Program-made: the position numbers and the translations under genes
Shown: positions 19,583 through 29,314 of the stretch, in pieces
Numbering within the stretch: position 1 is the stretch's first letter
Layout: each line of letters opens with the position of its first letter
The notes under the pieces: model-generated
The model's input: the letters and a program-made list of their open reading frames with translations, nothing else
The model's database searches: none
Told to the model about the DNA's origin: nothing
Source: Marinicella algicola
Lineage (GTDB): Bacteria > Pseudomonadota > Gammaproteobacteria > Xanthomonadales > Marinicellaceae
Direction of reading: 5' to 3'
Assembly (NCBI RefSeq): GCF_028401385.1
Contig: NZ_JAQOMR010000001.1
Location: 684,501-748,500, forward strand
DNA length: 64,000 nucleotides

Positions 19583-21057
19583 TCAGTCGCCGAACAGCGA
19601 TCGGGTGATGCCGGCCTTTTTGAAAATGTAGTCGCGGCTTTTTCCAGCTCGTCGCGCAGATGAGCGATGTCCGCGCCCACAAGCTCGCCCTTCCACTTGC
19701 GCACCTTGCCGGCCACCAGAACACTGTCGACATTCGAGCGCTCCATCAGGGTGACGACGGTGCCGGGGACATTATTGAGAGGCGCGACATTGAGTGCTTC
19801 GGCATCGAGCAGGATGATGTCGGCATCCTTGCCCGGCGTCAGAGATCCGGTGCGGCTCTCGAGTTTGAGCCCTTCGGCGCCGCCCATTGTTGCTGCGCGG
19901 ATTGCCTCCCGGGCTGTCAGCAGAGCAGGGTATTCTTCGCCGGCAAGTGCCTTTTCGTTGGCGAACATCCGCTGCATGGTGACCATGGCCCGCATCTGGG
20001 TGAAGAAGTCCGCCGTCATCGTGCATTCCACATCGGTGGAAAGCGACAGGCTCATCTTGTTGTCGATTGCCTTTTGAATCGGCGGCGTGCCATGGCGCAT
20101 TTGCATTTCGATCGGCACGGAAAGCGAAATATGCGCACCGGCATCGCGGGCGTATTTCCAACCGTCCTCCGACATGCCGGTCATGTGGATGAAGATGTTA
20201 TCCGGTCCGAAAGCGCCATTGGCACCAAGCTCGTCAAAGGTCGGCTGCATTCCGAATGTGCCGACCACGTGGAGCGCGACCGGCAGGTCGAGGTCGCGCC
20301 CCGTCTTCCATGACTGCTCATGGAACGGCAGATAGATCTCGCCGCCCATAATCATGGTCAGTAACTGGTCGTTCGACGAAAAATACCGCTCGCGCAGCCG
20401 TGCCGCGTCGCCCGGATATTGCGCGTCGTCGCCCCAGCCTTCGAAATAACCGAAGACCGAGCGGCGACCGGAATCCTTCAACGCCGAAATCACTGCGTCG
20501 GAATGCGCCGGCGAGTGGTGGATCTGGCTGACATCCATCACGGTCGTCACGCCGGCATCCAGTTGCGAAAGGGCGCCGAAAAGCTCGTTGATGTAAACAT
20601 CCTCCGGCCTGTAGACGAGGGAGAAGGACTGCAGCACGGTCTCATAATAGTTCTGCGCATTGGCCGGCAGACCGTCATTGATGAGGATGGCGTTTGCAAG
20701 CTGACCGCGCAGCGCGGTTTCGAACTGGTGATGATGGGTGTCGATGAAGCCGGGCATAACGATCTTGCCGCGGGCGTCGATCACGATGGCGTCGTCCGCA
20801 GAAATCGTTTCGGCAATCTCGACAATGCGTGATCCCTCGGTCAGGACGTCGCCCTTGGCAAAATCTCCGACGCTCTCATCCATAGACAGGATGATGCCGT
20901 TTTTGATCAGTGTGCGCTGGCCCTCTCGCCCGCATGCCTCCGGCACGCCTCTTGCCACTGGCGATGGGGAGGCGGTTGCTCCCATGCCGCCTCCAGCCGA
21001 CGGGCCGAATGCGGGGTAGGGTAGATGCCCTCTGGAAATGTCGCAAAGCCTGCACAT
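19583..21057 (-). CDS. Amidohydrolase, TrzN/chlorohydrolase-like (one frame break)
   Basis: About 491 residues after repair. TLIKNGIILSMDESVGDF begins the domain, PGFIDTHHHQFETALRG holds the metal ligands, and VALHVVGTF and SLSTDVECTMTADFF give the further His and Asp sites of the cytosine deaminase/TRZ-ATZ superfamily. These enzymes deaminate or dechlorinate heterocycles. The end is SRDYIFKKAGITRSLFGD, recovered by adding one A to the five-A run near 19635. The ATG at 21057 has a good ribosome-binding site but gives a 50-residue leader (MCRLCDISRGHL...) unusual for the family; a later start is possible. It is between the IclR and LigB-like genes. Confidence 0.75.
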
Positions 21058-21138
21058 GGTTTCTCCTCCCTTGAACCTGCGCTGGGAACCTGTCTTTCGC
21101 TCAGGTTCCCATTGTCGATTGCAGAACCGGATACCGAC

Positions 21139-21981
21139 TCATGGCATGCGCGATATGCGATGCCGCCTCCTGAGCGCGGGCAGCCGTTCGGCTATCATGC
21201 TTTCGGGGGTCACCATGCCGGTGTAGCCCGAGGTGTTGAGTGCCGCGATGGTGCGGCCTTCGAAATTTCTGATTGGCACGGCGAGTGCTGTAATGCCGTA
21301 ATCGAGCTGGTCGACAGTGGTGGCGTAACCGTCCGCCCTGACTGCCATGACCTTGTCGCGGAGCACGTCGGGGTCGGTGACCGTCTTCGAGGTCAGTGTC
21401 TCCAGCTTTGCGGTTTTGAAATAGTGCTCCAGCGCTTCATCCGAAAGTCCGGCCAGCAGAACGCGGCCGAGCGAGGTTGCGCCCGCCGGGTAACGCGCAC
21501 CGATGACGGCCGCCGCACGACGCGCGCGCTGGACCGAGACATGCGCGACATAGATGACATGATCGCCATCGAGCGTTCCCACCGAAGAGGCGTCGCCGAA
21601 CTCTTCGACAAGCGCCCTCAGATTCGGTTGCAGCACCTCGTCGATATGTGCGGAGAAATAGAACGCCGAACTCAGTGTCATGACCTTGGGGCGTAGATGG
21701 AATTTCTTCTGGTTCTGGCCGACGTAACCAAGCGTTTGCAGCGTGATCAGGCTGCGGCGCGCGGCGGCGGGTGAAAGGCCGACCCGGCGCGCGACCTCGC
21801 TCAGCGTCATTTCGGGGTGGGTGGCGTCGAAGCATTCGAGGATTGCCAGCCCCTTGGCCAGCGCTTCCACGAATTCGGAAGGTCGTTCGCTCTCTTCAAT
21901 AATTTTCAGAACTTCAGCCACGTCAATCTTCCTCAAGAACCAGATCCGTAAAGCCGGAGAGTGGTCGAGCCGCACCTGCAA
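21139..21981 (-). CDS. IclR-family regulator (PcaR/PobR type)
   Basis: About 280 residues. The winged helix-turn-helix is MTLSEVARRVGLSPAAARRS, followed by LITLQTLGYVGQNQKKF. The effector domain contains GDHVIYVAHVSVQRARRAAA and TVDQLDYGITALAVPIRN. IclR proteins of this kind control aromatic catabolism, using ring-cleavage intermediates as effectors. It heads the reverse-strand amidohydrolase-LigBA group and is divergent from the citryl-CoA-lyase-like gene. An IclR-type palindrome lies in the divergent gap. The start is uncertain; a GTG about 18 codons in is possible. Confidence 0.85.
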   Translation of the reverse strand: MQVRLDHSPALRIWFLRKIDVAEVLKIIEESERPSEFVEALAKGLAILECFDATHPEMTLSEVARRVGLSPAAARRSLITLQTLGYVGQNQKKFHLRPKVMTLSSAFYFSAHIDEVLQPNLRALVEEFGDASSVGTLDGDHVIYVAHVSVQRARRAAAVIGARYPAGATSLGRVLLAGLSDEALEHYFKTAKLETLTSKTVTDPDVLRDKVMAVRADGYATTVDQLDYGITALAVPIRNFEGRTIAALNTSGYTGMVTPESMIAERLPALRRRHRISRMP

Positions 21982-22111
21982 GACAAGGGCTCATCCTCTT
22001 CGCTCGGGGCCTGATCTCTCTCCCGGTGAAAACGGCTTCTCGGCCCTGACGACCAACCAACACGCTTTCAACTTGACGATAGCCTAGTTGCTCTCTACGA
22101 TTTCGGCAAGA

Positions 22112-22134
22112 GGAAATTATTTCGCAGAGCGAAA
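22112..22134. promoter_or_regulatory. Overlapping palindromes, likely IclR operator
   Basis: GGAAATTATTTC (22112-22123) matches the core of the IclR box (TGGAAATNATTTCCA) and overlaps a second palindrome, TTTCGCAGAGCGAAA (22120-22134). Both sit directly upstream of the ribosome-binding site (AAAAGGGAG) of the divergent gene, so a bound regulator would block its transcription. Confidence 0.55.
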
Positions 22135-22146
22135 AGGGAGTATGTT

Positions 22147-22950
22147 GTGCGAATTGGAAAACAGGATGGCGCCTTTACGGAAATTGCCGAATCCGATGCC
22201 GAAAGCATCACCGTGCGTGGCTACGATCTTTGCAGCGAGCTGATCGGAAAGATCGATTTCACCGACTATTTCTGGCTTCTTGTGACCGGCGAAAAGCCGG
22301 ACGCGGTGCAGCGGCGGATGATGGATTCCTGCCTGGTCGCTATCGCCGAGCATGGTCTGGTGCCGAGCGTTCAGGCCGCGCGCATGACGCTTGCTGCCGG
22401 ACCGGAAGCCTGGCAGGGCGCCATGGCCGCTGGCATTCTCGGTATGGGCAGTGTCGTGGCGGGCTCATCGGAGCAGGCAGGCCGTTTTCTGGTCTCCGTC
22501 GTGGAGACGGCGGACAGCATGGATGGCGATCTGGAAAAGGCGGCGATTGAAAGCGTCAAGGCCCTGAAGGCCGAGCGTCGCAAAGTGCCCGGCCTTGGTC
22601 ATCCTCAGCATTCCGATGGCGACCCGCGCGCCAACAGGCTGCTGGCCGTTGCCGCTGAAGAGGGCATTCGCGGCCGCTATATCGAGGCTCTCTACATGCT
22701 GGCGAAGGTGGCTCCGGGGATTGTCGAACGACCGCTGCCGATCAACGTGTCCGGTGCCATACCCGCAACCATCCTCGATGCCGGCTGGCCGGTCGATGCC
22801 CTGAAGGCTGTTCCGATCCTTGCCCGCACAGCCGGTCTCTCCGCGCATCTTTTCGAGGAAAGCCGGCGCTCGATCGGCTTCATCATGTCGCACAAGGCGG
22901 ATGTTTCGATTGAATATGATGGCCGGAAGGCTTCCGGAAAAAGCAACTGA
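22147..22950 (+). CDS. Citryl-CoA lyase-like protein (citrate synthase fold)
   Basis: A 267-residue protein starting with GTG at 22147 after AAAAGGGAGTAT. It is the short form of the citrate synthase superfamily: IDFTDYFWLLVTGEKPDAVQ near the N-terminus, then VPGLGHPQHSDGDPRANRLL with the catalytic-loop His, and ARTAGLSAHLFEESRR near the end. Such stand-alone proteins cleave citryl-CoA-like thioesters to acetyl-CoA and a keto acid. With the CoA-transferase directly downstream, a path of activating a tricarboxylic or hydroxy-acid product and cleaving it is plausible. First gene of a six-gene forward operon. Confidence 0.75.
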   Translation: MRIGKQDGAFTEIAESDAESITVRGYDLCSELIGKIDFTDYFWLLVTGEKPDAVQRRMMDSCLVAIAEHGLVPSVQAARMTLAAGPEAWQGAMAAGILGMGSVVAGSSEQAGRFLVSVVETADSMDGDLEKAAIESVKALKAERRKVPGLGHPQHSDGDPRANRLLAVAAEEGIRGRYIEALYMLAKVAPGIVERPLPINVSGAIPATILDAGWPVDALKAVPILARTAGLSAHLFEESRRSIGFIMSHKADVSIEYDGRKASGKSN

Positions 22951-22964
22951 ACGGAGCAGGCCGG

Positions 22965-24109
22965 ATGGTCAAAATTCTAAAAATATCCGCGTTGTCGAGC
23001 TTGGAACCTATATCACGGGTCCGGCCGCAGCGATGCATCTTGGCGATCTCGGCGCCGATGTGATCAAGGTGGAGCGCCCCGGTTCCGGTGACCCGTTCCG
23101 GGCATTCAAGGGCGGGCTGTATTCGCCGCACTACCAGACCTACAACCGCAACAAACGCTCGATCGCGATCGATACCAAGGATCCGGTCGAACTGGCGTTC
23201 TTGCGCGATCTCGTCTCGACCGCTGATGTTTTTATCCAGAATTTCAGGCCCGGTGTTGCCGAACGACTCGGTGTCGGCGAGGCCGATCTGCGCAAAGTGA
23301 AGCCCGACCTGATCTATTGTGCGATCTCCGGCTTCGGTCAGAGCGGCCCGTCGCGGGATCGTCCTGCATTCGATACCGTGGCGCAGGCGGCCAGCGGGTT
23401 TTGAGACTTGTAACCCCGCCGACCAATCCACGCGTGATCGGGCCCGCAATTGCCGATGCGCTGACCGGGCAATATGCGGCAATGGCCATCCTTGCCGCGC
23501 TTTTGGAACGGGCGGGCACCGGCAAGGGGCGTCGTATCGACATTTCCATGCTCGAGGCCATGACCCATTTTAACCTCGACAGCTTTACGCATTATTTTGC
23601 TGTCGACGAGGTGATGGGGCCGCTTTCCCGCCCGACGGTCTCGCAGAGCTATACATTCGAATGTGCGGACGGCAAATGGGTTGCGATCCACATGTCCTCG
23701 CCCGCCAAGTTCTGGGAAGGGCTGCTAGCGGCGACCGGACAGGGCCAGCTTGCTGAAGATTCTGCGTTTTGCCGAACGGCTGGAGCGCATCGAACATCAG
23801 GACGATCTCATCGAAATCCTGACGCCCGTCTTCAAGGCCGAGACGCGCGATCGCTGGTGCGAAAAGCTGCTTGAGGCCGGTGTGCCCCATGCGCCGGCCT
23901 ATGATTCCGATGAGGCGCTCGATGATCCTCAGGCGCGGCACTTGCAGATTGCGGTCGACATGGACCATCCCGAAAAGGGAAAGACCACGACCGTGCGCGC
24001 GCCCTACAGCTTCGATGAGCAGGTCGAAACCGACATCGCCGCGCCGCCATTGCTCGACCAGCATGGCGCGGAAATACGCGCTGAGATCGCCCGTCGGAAA
24101 GCGGGCTGA
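22965..24109 (+). CDS. CaiB/BaiF-type CoA-transferase (three frame breaks)
   Basis: The repaired length is 381 residues. The family start is NIRVVELGTYITGPAAAMHL followed by GDLGADVIKVERPGSGDPFR. The catalytic Asp of class III CoA-transferases is expected in the FDTVAQAASG region, but its exact position was not resolved. The end includes WCEKLLEAGVPHAPAYDSDE. Frames break near 22985 (A run one short), 23401 (T run one short) and 23765 (T run one too long). It moves CoA to a carboxylic acid in the cytoplasm, and in this operon it should feed the citryl-CoA-lyase-like protein. Confidence 0.8.
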
Positions 24110-24150
24110 CACACAGGTTTCGCCGCGGACACAGGGAGAAGGTGACCGGC

Positions 24151-24549
24151 ATGCACAAGACCGAAGAAACCGTTCCGGCAGCAGCCGTGATGGAAGCCAG
24201 CAAGGACATGCTGCAAAAGAAGCTTTTTGCGATCTTCACCGAAGCGACGAATGGCATGGGGCCGGTTTTTGAAAACATGGAGGCGCATCTGGCCTATCAG
24301 GTCGGCTTGGAAAGGGACGGCGTGCTTTATGCCGCAGGCCCGCTCTTTTCCGATGACGGCGAAAGCTGGGCCGGCGAGGGGATGGTGGTCATCCGCGCCG
24401 AAAATGCCGAAGCGGCAGCCGGGATCGCCCGCAACGACCCGATGCATAAAGCGGGCGCCCGGCGTTTCAGGGTGCGCCCCTGGATGATCAATGAAGGCCG
24501 GGTGTCTATCCGGCTCGACTATTCGACACAGACATTTGTGGTGGACTGA
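24151..24549 (+). CDS. YciI-like small protein
   Basis: A 132-residue protein with the YciI ferredoxin-like fold: HLAYQVGLERDGVLYAAGPL, then GMVVIRAENAEAAAGIARND and PMHKAGARRFRVRPW. YciI-like proteins include muconolactone-isomerase-like and dehydrochlorinase-like enzymes in aromatic catabolism; many are uncharacterised. A start at 24151 is preferred; an in-frame GTG lies three codons upstream. It lies between the CoA-transferase and the TRAP binding protein. Confidence 0.7.
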   Translation: MHKTEETVPAAAVMEASKDMLQKKLFAIFTEATNGMGPVFENMEAHLAYQVGLERDGVLYAAGPLFSDDGESWAGEGMVVIRAENAEAAAGIARNDPMHKAGARRFRVRPWMINEGRVSIRLDYSTQTFVVD

Positions 24550-24573
24550 ACGCATCTTTCGGGAGGAACAAAA

Positions 24574-25645
24574 ATGCGTCATTTTCTGAGACTGACAACC
24601 GTCGCCATGGTGGCAATGCCTTCAGCGCTTTTCGCGCAGGAAACCATCAATCTGACAGTGGCTTCGAGCCACCCGACCGTGATCCCGTGGGTGGGCATGA
24701 TACAGACCCACTTCATGGCCAAAACCGATGAAATCCTCGCTGAAACCGGGGACTACGAGATCAACTGGAACGAGGCCTTCGGCGGTCAGCTCTACAAGGC
24801 CAACGCCACACTCTCATCCGTTGAAGAAGGCATTACCGATATCGGCTGGGTATTCTCGCTGCTGGAACCGGCGAAGCTGCCGCTCAGCCAGGCGACGAGC
24901 TATGCGCCGTTCTCCACCGCCAACCCGCAGCTTCAGCTTGAGGTGATGGAAGACCTGATGGAGAACAACGAGGCCTTCCGCGAAGAGTGGGAACAGTACA
25001 ATCTCAAGGTACTCGGGCTCACCGGAACCGATATGTACGATATCTACACCAAGGAGCCGATTACAGGCATCGCCGACATCGAGGGCATGAAGATCTCGGC
25101 CCCGGGCGTCCTCGGCACTTGGCTGCGAGGAACCGGCGCCAATGCCGTCGACGGCGCGCTGACGACCTTTACACCGACATCCAGACTGGCGTTTCCGACG
25201 GCGTTCTGACACTTGCGCTCGGCGCCAAGCCGGCGAAGCTTTACGAGGTTGCCCCTATCTCAACCGCTTCGACACGGCTGTTTCGTTTTCCGGTGCAATC
25301 GCCATCAATCGTGATGTCTGGGATACGCTACCGGCAGAAGTGCAGGATGCCATGATTGAGGCGGGTACCTATTACACCGCAGCCCACGGCAAGCAGCTCC
25401 TGGAAGGCCACGAGGCCGCCCTTCAGGACATGGTCGAAATGGGAGCCGGGCAGAACCCGCCGGTGACGCTGGTGACGATGCCCGAGGAAGAGCGCGAGGC
25501 CTGGGTTGCGATGCTGCCGGATCTGGCCGGTGAATGGGCGGACGGTCTTGAAGCACAGGGCCTTCCTGCGCGTGAATTCCTGAGCGCCTATATGGATGGT
25601 TTGCGCGAACGCGGTGAAACGCCGATGCGCGACTGGGATCAGTAA
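24574..25645 (+). CDS. dctP: TRAP transporter solute-binding protein (two frame breaks)
   Basis: The repaired length is 357 residues. The signal peptide is MRHFLRLTTVAMVAMPSALF with cleavage after FAQ; the ribosome-binding site is GGGAGGA. The mature start is LTVASSHPTVIPWVGMIQ, and IEGMKISAPGVLGTWLRGTG holds the conserved Arg-containing loop that binds carboxylates. Frames break near 25171 (TTT for TTTT) and 25255 (CCCC for CCCCC); the joined middle reads YTDIQTGVSDGVLTLALGAK. It binds an organic acid in the periplasm for the DctQM pair. The substrate is probably the compound degraded by this operon. Confidence 0.85.
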
Positions 25646-25659
25646 GGCGGTCTGCGGAT

Positions 25660-26221
25660 ATGTCATCCAACACTGAAAACGCCCGCCATTCAGGCGGGCG
25701 CCCCCAAATGCCATCGAGCGTGCGTGGCATATCCTTGTCGACGGTCTTGCCGCGCTCGGCACTGTGCTCATTCTGGTGCTGATGCTGGTCATCTCGGCCG
25801 ATATCTTCATGCGTAACCTGCTGGGTGCATCCCTTCCGCTCGTATCCGAACTCGGCGCGCTTCTTCTGGTGATGATCGTCTCGTTGCAGCTTGCAACCAC
25901 CATCCGTGCCGACAGGCTGGCGCGTACGGAGATATTTTTCCCGGGTTCAGGCTCAAACGGCCGGTCGCGGGCAGCGTTCTGTCGGCTCTCTTCAATCTGA
26001 CGGGTGCCGTGATGATCGGGCTGATCGCGTGGTCGAGCATTCTGATTTTCCAGAAGGACTGGGCGTCCGGTGAATATATCGGTGTTTCCGGCATCGCCAC
26101 GCTGCAGGTCTGGCCGTTCCGCGCTTTCATCGTCCTCGGTGTTTCCGTTGCCGCGCTAGAGTTTCTTTTTCGGGCTGCGAGTGACATCGCCGCCTGTCGC
26201 AACCCCGGAGAGCGCTCATGA
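25660..26221 (+). CDS. dctQ: TRAP transporter small membrane subunit (two frame breaks)
   Basis: The repaired length is 187 residues with four membrane segments: the first is ALGTVLILVLMLVISADIFM, then SELGALLLVMIVSLQL, LFNLTGAVMIGLIAWSSILI and AFIVLGVSVAALEFLF. Frames break near 25715 (five Cs for six) and 25943 (GGG for GGGG). The DctQ subunit holds the binding protein against the large subunit in the inner membrane. The stop overlaps the dctM start (ATGA). Confidence 0.8.
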
Positions 26222-27531
26222 GCCCGCTTGAAATCGGAGGATTGGCAATCGCCGGTCTGCTGATCCTGATCTATGTCGGCATGCCGATTGGTGTCAGCAT
26301 GCTGTTTGTTTCCTTTATCGGGGTTTCGGCGATCCGGGGCGAGACGGTCTCCATGCGTATGCTTGGCGCTGTCGCCAACAATTCACTGCGCGAATACCTT
26401 TATGCCATCGTGCCGCTTTTCGTGTTGATGGGCCTGCTGGTGACCATTTCGAAGGTGGGCAAGGATACATTCGACGTGTTCCAGAAGCTCATGGGGCGGA
26501 TCACGGCGGGCCTTGGTATCGCGACTGTTTTTGCCAATGCGGTCTTTGCCGCGATCACCGGCGTTTCGATTGCTTCCGCCACGGTTTTCAGCCGGGTCGC
26601 CGTCCCGGAAATGACGCGTCATGGTTATACCGCCAAATTCGCAACCGGTGTCGTCGCCGGTCTCGTCCGTTCTCGGCATGCTGATCCCGCCGTCATTGCT
26701 GATGATCGTCTATGCGGTTCTGGCCGAGGAATCGGTTGGTCGGATGTTCCTCGCGGGCGTCGGTCCGGGCATTCTGCTGGCCTTTGCCTTCTCCATCACC
26801 ATATTTCTCTTGGCTTGGCTGAAGCCGGATTTCGTCTTTACGGCGGAAAAACTGGCCTCAGAGGACGAAGAAATCGGCTGGTTGGCGCTCATTCGCAAGG
26901 CGGTGCCGATCGTCTTCTTGATGGTTCTGGTGCTCGGCGGATTGTATGGCGGTTTTTAAACCCGACAGAGGCAGGCGCTGCCGGCGCCCTTGGCGCCTTG
27001 CTGATCGCACTTTTGCGCCGCTCGCTGACGCCGCGCTCGTTCTGGCGGCTTCTGGTCGAGACCGGGCAGATTACCGTCTCCGTCCTGTTCCTGATCCTGG
27101 CCGCGACCTTTTTCAGCCGCATGCTGGCGCTTTCCGGCGTGCCACGTTTTCTGGCCGAAACCCTGCTCTCCGGTCCGATCGGCCCCTATGGTTTCCTGCT
27201 GCTCTATTTGCTGCTGATCATCGCGCTTGGCTGTCTGATCGATTCCATCTCGATCATGCTGATCCTGCTGCCGATTGCGCTGCCGGTGGCAGACGCTGCC
27301 GGGTTCGATCTGATCTGGTTCGGGGTGCTGACGGTGGTCGCTGTGGAGGTCGGGCTGTTGACGCCGCCTTTCGGCCTGTCCGTCTACATTATCAAGTCCG
27401 CCATCGCGGACCAGTCGTTGAAGGTCTCGGATATCTTCAGAGGCGCTTTGCCGTTCGTCGGCGCCATGCTGGTTTCGCTTGCCCTGATCGTCGCGTTTCC
27501 GTCGATTGCGACCTGGCTTGCACGGCTTTAG
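26218..27531 (+). CDS. dctM: TRAP transporter large membrane subunit (two frame breaks)
   Basis: About 437 residues with some twelve membrane segments, the DctM sodium-coupled permease. The N-terminal part holds LYAIVPLFVLMGLLVTISKV and NAVFAAITGVSIASATVFSR. The middle third reads correctly only in another frame (SVLGMLIPPSLLMIVYAVLA to MVLVLGGLYGG), because of an extra base near 26650 and a T-run one short near 26957. The open frame spanning the gap is therefore false between those points. It is the last gene of the catabolic operon. Confidence 0.85.
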   Translation: MSPLEIGGLAIAGLLILIYVGMPIGVSMLFVSFIGVSAIRGETVSMRMLGAVANNSLREYLYAIVPLFVLMGLLVTISKVGKDTFDVFQKLMGRITAGLGIATVFANAVFAAITGVSIASATVFSRVAVPEMTRHGYTAKFATGVVAGLVRSRHADPAVIADDRLCGSGRGIGWSDVPRGRRSGHSAGLCLLHHHISLGLAEAGFRLYGGKTGLRGRRNRLVGAHSQGGADRLLDGSGARRIVWRFLNPTEAGAAGALGALLIALLRRSLTPRSFWRLLVETGQITVSVLFLILAATFFSRMLALSGVPRFLAETLLSGPIGPYGFLLLYLLLIIALGCLIDSISIMLILLPIALPVADAAGFDLIWFGVLTVVAVEVGLLTPPFGLSVYIIKSAIADQSLKVSDIFRGALPFVGAMLVSLALIVAFPSIATWLARL

Positions 27532-27669
27532 CGCTTCAGCATGCATCCGACAAAATGGTCGGGAGCCACCGTCATCCCGTGCGCCCTTCGGCTTATGTAC
27601 GCCATTGATGCAGGCAGAGCAGAAAACGGGTCGATATAACACTTGCGGTGTTTCGCGCAGGAAATGACT

Positions 27670-27810
27670 TCAACGCTGCAAGGCTGGCAGGAGTGTTTCG
27701 GGAAAATTCAAGGTCGCATTGATCATGAAAATCCCCAACACGTTGAAAAATATGTGTTTTGAATAGACTGTCCACCAGCTTGCGCCATAGCTTCGGGCGG
27801 CGCGTGTATG
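27670..27810 (-). pseudogene. Peptide-type ABC permease remnant
   Basis: The reverse strand reads TRAARSYGASWWTVYSKHIF and then FNVLGIFMINATLNFPETLL before a stop. This is the EAA-loop region of DppC/OppC-type permeases (AA-x3-GAS, then H-I-x-x-N). Nothing else of the gene is present, so it is a fragment of about 45 codons. Confidence 0.45.
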
Positions 27811-28113
27811 CTGAAGCCGCGCGACATGTTCGACCCCTATGCGCAGATTGGCGAGATCAGGGTTAATACGCGGGACTTTCGATGATCGGAGCGAGTGTGG
27901 TCATCGAGTGAACGCTTTCGGATTCGCTCCGAAAGGACGGTCTGCGCCTTGTCGTGCACCCGGACTATTTTCTTAGCCATTGCAGTAAGCTTGCATCGCA
28001 TCTATGTTGCACGAAACAGTAGCGCAGCAGGCCGATGCTCGTTTTAATTCTTTAATTTCAACGCCTTGACTCTCGATCGAATTTCACTGAGAATCTAGGT
28101 ACCCAGCCGACTT

Positions 28114-28248
28114 GATCTCCAAGAGCGCCGAGGTTCAAAGCGTGCGATGGTGGCTTTGGCTAGGCGCATCGGCACCATCCTGCACCGGATGTGGAGGGAT
28201 GGTACTGAATTTTCCACCACAGCCCTATTGATCGCCAAAACGGACTGA
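28114..28248 (+). pseudogene. IS110-family transposase, C-terminal remnant
   Basis: The frame reads ERRGSKRAMVALARRIGTIL and HRMWRDGTEF before a stop at 28246. This is the typical end of IS110-family DEDD transposases (R-G-xK-A-x-VALAR-x-L followed by HRMW-DG). The upstream part of the transposase is missing. Confidence 0.6.
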
Positions 28249-28592
28249 GCTTTAACATCCCATATCGTTGAAGTCTGTCTGAGTGCAGACCTTCGAGGTC
28301 CCAACCGGGACGCGGTTCCGATGATGCCGTGGTCAGGGCTGTCGCCGACTTCAGGTCGAGCACGCCAACGACATGGCACATCGGAATTACCGCACTGGAC
28401 CAGCATCATGTCGGCAGCCGCTGCGCTGACCACGGACCGAAGCATGAACCCGGGGTGGCCTCAGATGAAGGGCAAACCAAGCCAGGCATCGGCGAAATGA
28501 GTCTATCGCCAAGGATATTGCCAAGCCAACTGCATGACTGCGGCCGTCATTTCTTGCTTGACTGGAACTGTTCCGTTACCGAAGTCCTGAAC
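28249..28592. other. Unassigned stretch with no supported gene
   Basis: Open frames exist on both strands but none has a recognisable motif or ribosome-binding site. Together with 27532-27669 and 27811-28113 this is a decayed zone between the catabolic operon and the secreted-protein island, and may contain flanks of the IS110 remnant. Confidence 0.3.
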
Positions 28593-29165
28593 CTAGTCAT
28601 CATAGGCCATCTTCATGATATAAACGAGCAAAAGATATGGCCCCAGAACGTCAACTGAGTGATCGTGGCCACTGTCGCTGGAGGTCGCGGAATGGCTATG
28701 CGCCTGACCGCCGCCAGACGCCTGGAAGATGACTTCTGACGAATTCCAATCAGATATCGCCTCCGCGGTTGTTGACGTTGTTCCGAACAACAAATAGGCC
28801 CCCTCGCTCGCATCCTTGTATTTCGCCCGGTTTTCGAATGACATATAGGTATGCACTTCTTGCTGCCCGGCAGTGAGTTTTGACGTCACGTTTGGCAACT
28901 GCGAGGTGTCAAGTGCCGTTCCACTAACACTTGTTTTTACCTGCGCGACCCCGGTTGCCGTTGTTTTGCTATATGTCTTGTCTTTGCCAGTGCCGGTTGC
29001 TTTGGCTGAAGCGATCCCCAATTGATCATCAAGACTTTCAGCACCAAGAATAAAACGATCCCGAAGATCGGGCGTTCCGTTTGTTCCATCGCAAATTTGC
29101 CAGCCGGCAGGAATACCGGAGCCATAAAATGCGACAATTGTTCCATATGGAATTGAATCGGACAT
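28593..29165 (-). CDS. Phage tail-collar-like (MdpB-type) protein
   Basis: A 190-residue protein, reading MSDSIPYGTIVAFYGSGIPA then GWQICDGTNGTPDLRDRFIL. That second segment is the hallmark of the tail-collar domain found in phage tail fibres and in microcystin-dependent-like (Mdp) bacterial proteins. The C-terminal part, HSHSATSSDSGHDHSVDV, is His- and Ser-rich like the metal-binding needle regions of tail fibres, and the end is LGPYLLLVYIMKMAYDD. No signal peptide. No other phage gene is present, so it is a stand-alone protein beside a surface-protein cluster. The function here is unknown. Confidence 0.75.
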   Translation of the reverse strand: MSDSIPYGTIVAFYGSGIPAGWQICDGTNGTPDLRDRFILGAESLDDQLGIASAKATGTGKDKTYSKTTATGVAQVKTSVSGTALDTSQLPNVTSKLTAGQQEVHTYMSFENRAKYKDASEGAYLLFGTTSTTAEAISDWNSSEVIFQASGGGQAHSHSATSSDSGHDHSVDVLGPYLLLVYIMKMAYDD

Positions 29166-29314
29166 GATAAACCCTTTCTGTTGTCGATTTTGTATATAGT
29201 TTTATAAAAAATGATATCGTCAATATTAAAAGTGAATTTATTATTATTATATGTTATATTTACAAAAATAAATTATCCAATAATTATTTAATCTCCAAAA
29301 TATAGGAGATTGAA
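29166..29314. promoter_or_regulatory. AT-rich divergent promoter region
   Basis: About 150 bases of strongly AT-rich sequence (long runs of TTATTATTATTATATG type) between the tail-collar gene and the 103-residue gene. It ends in the ribosome-binding site ATAGGAGATTGAA. Such a composition is typical of silenced, horizontally acquired DNA and of divergent promoters. No specific operator was recognised. Confidence 0.4.

Noticed and set aside
18631..21057. An 808-residue open frame fusing an amidohydrolase to a LigB-like dioxygenase
   Set aside because: Adding one A to a five-A run near 19635 restores the amidohydrolase end (KKAGITRSLFGD, then stop), and the LigB-like gene has its own ribosome-binding site and TTG start. 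The fusion is an artefact.
26218..27531. The continuous open frame taken as the true dctM protein
   Set aside because: Between about 26650 and 26957 that frame gives Arg-rich nonsense, while another frame gives the conserved DctM middle part. Two compensating errors created the long frame.
28593..29165. A prophage at this position
   Set aside because: Only one tail-collar-type protein is present; no capsid, terminase, tail or lysis genes occur nearby.
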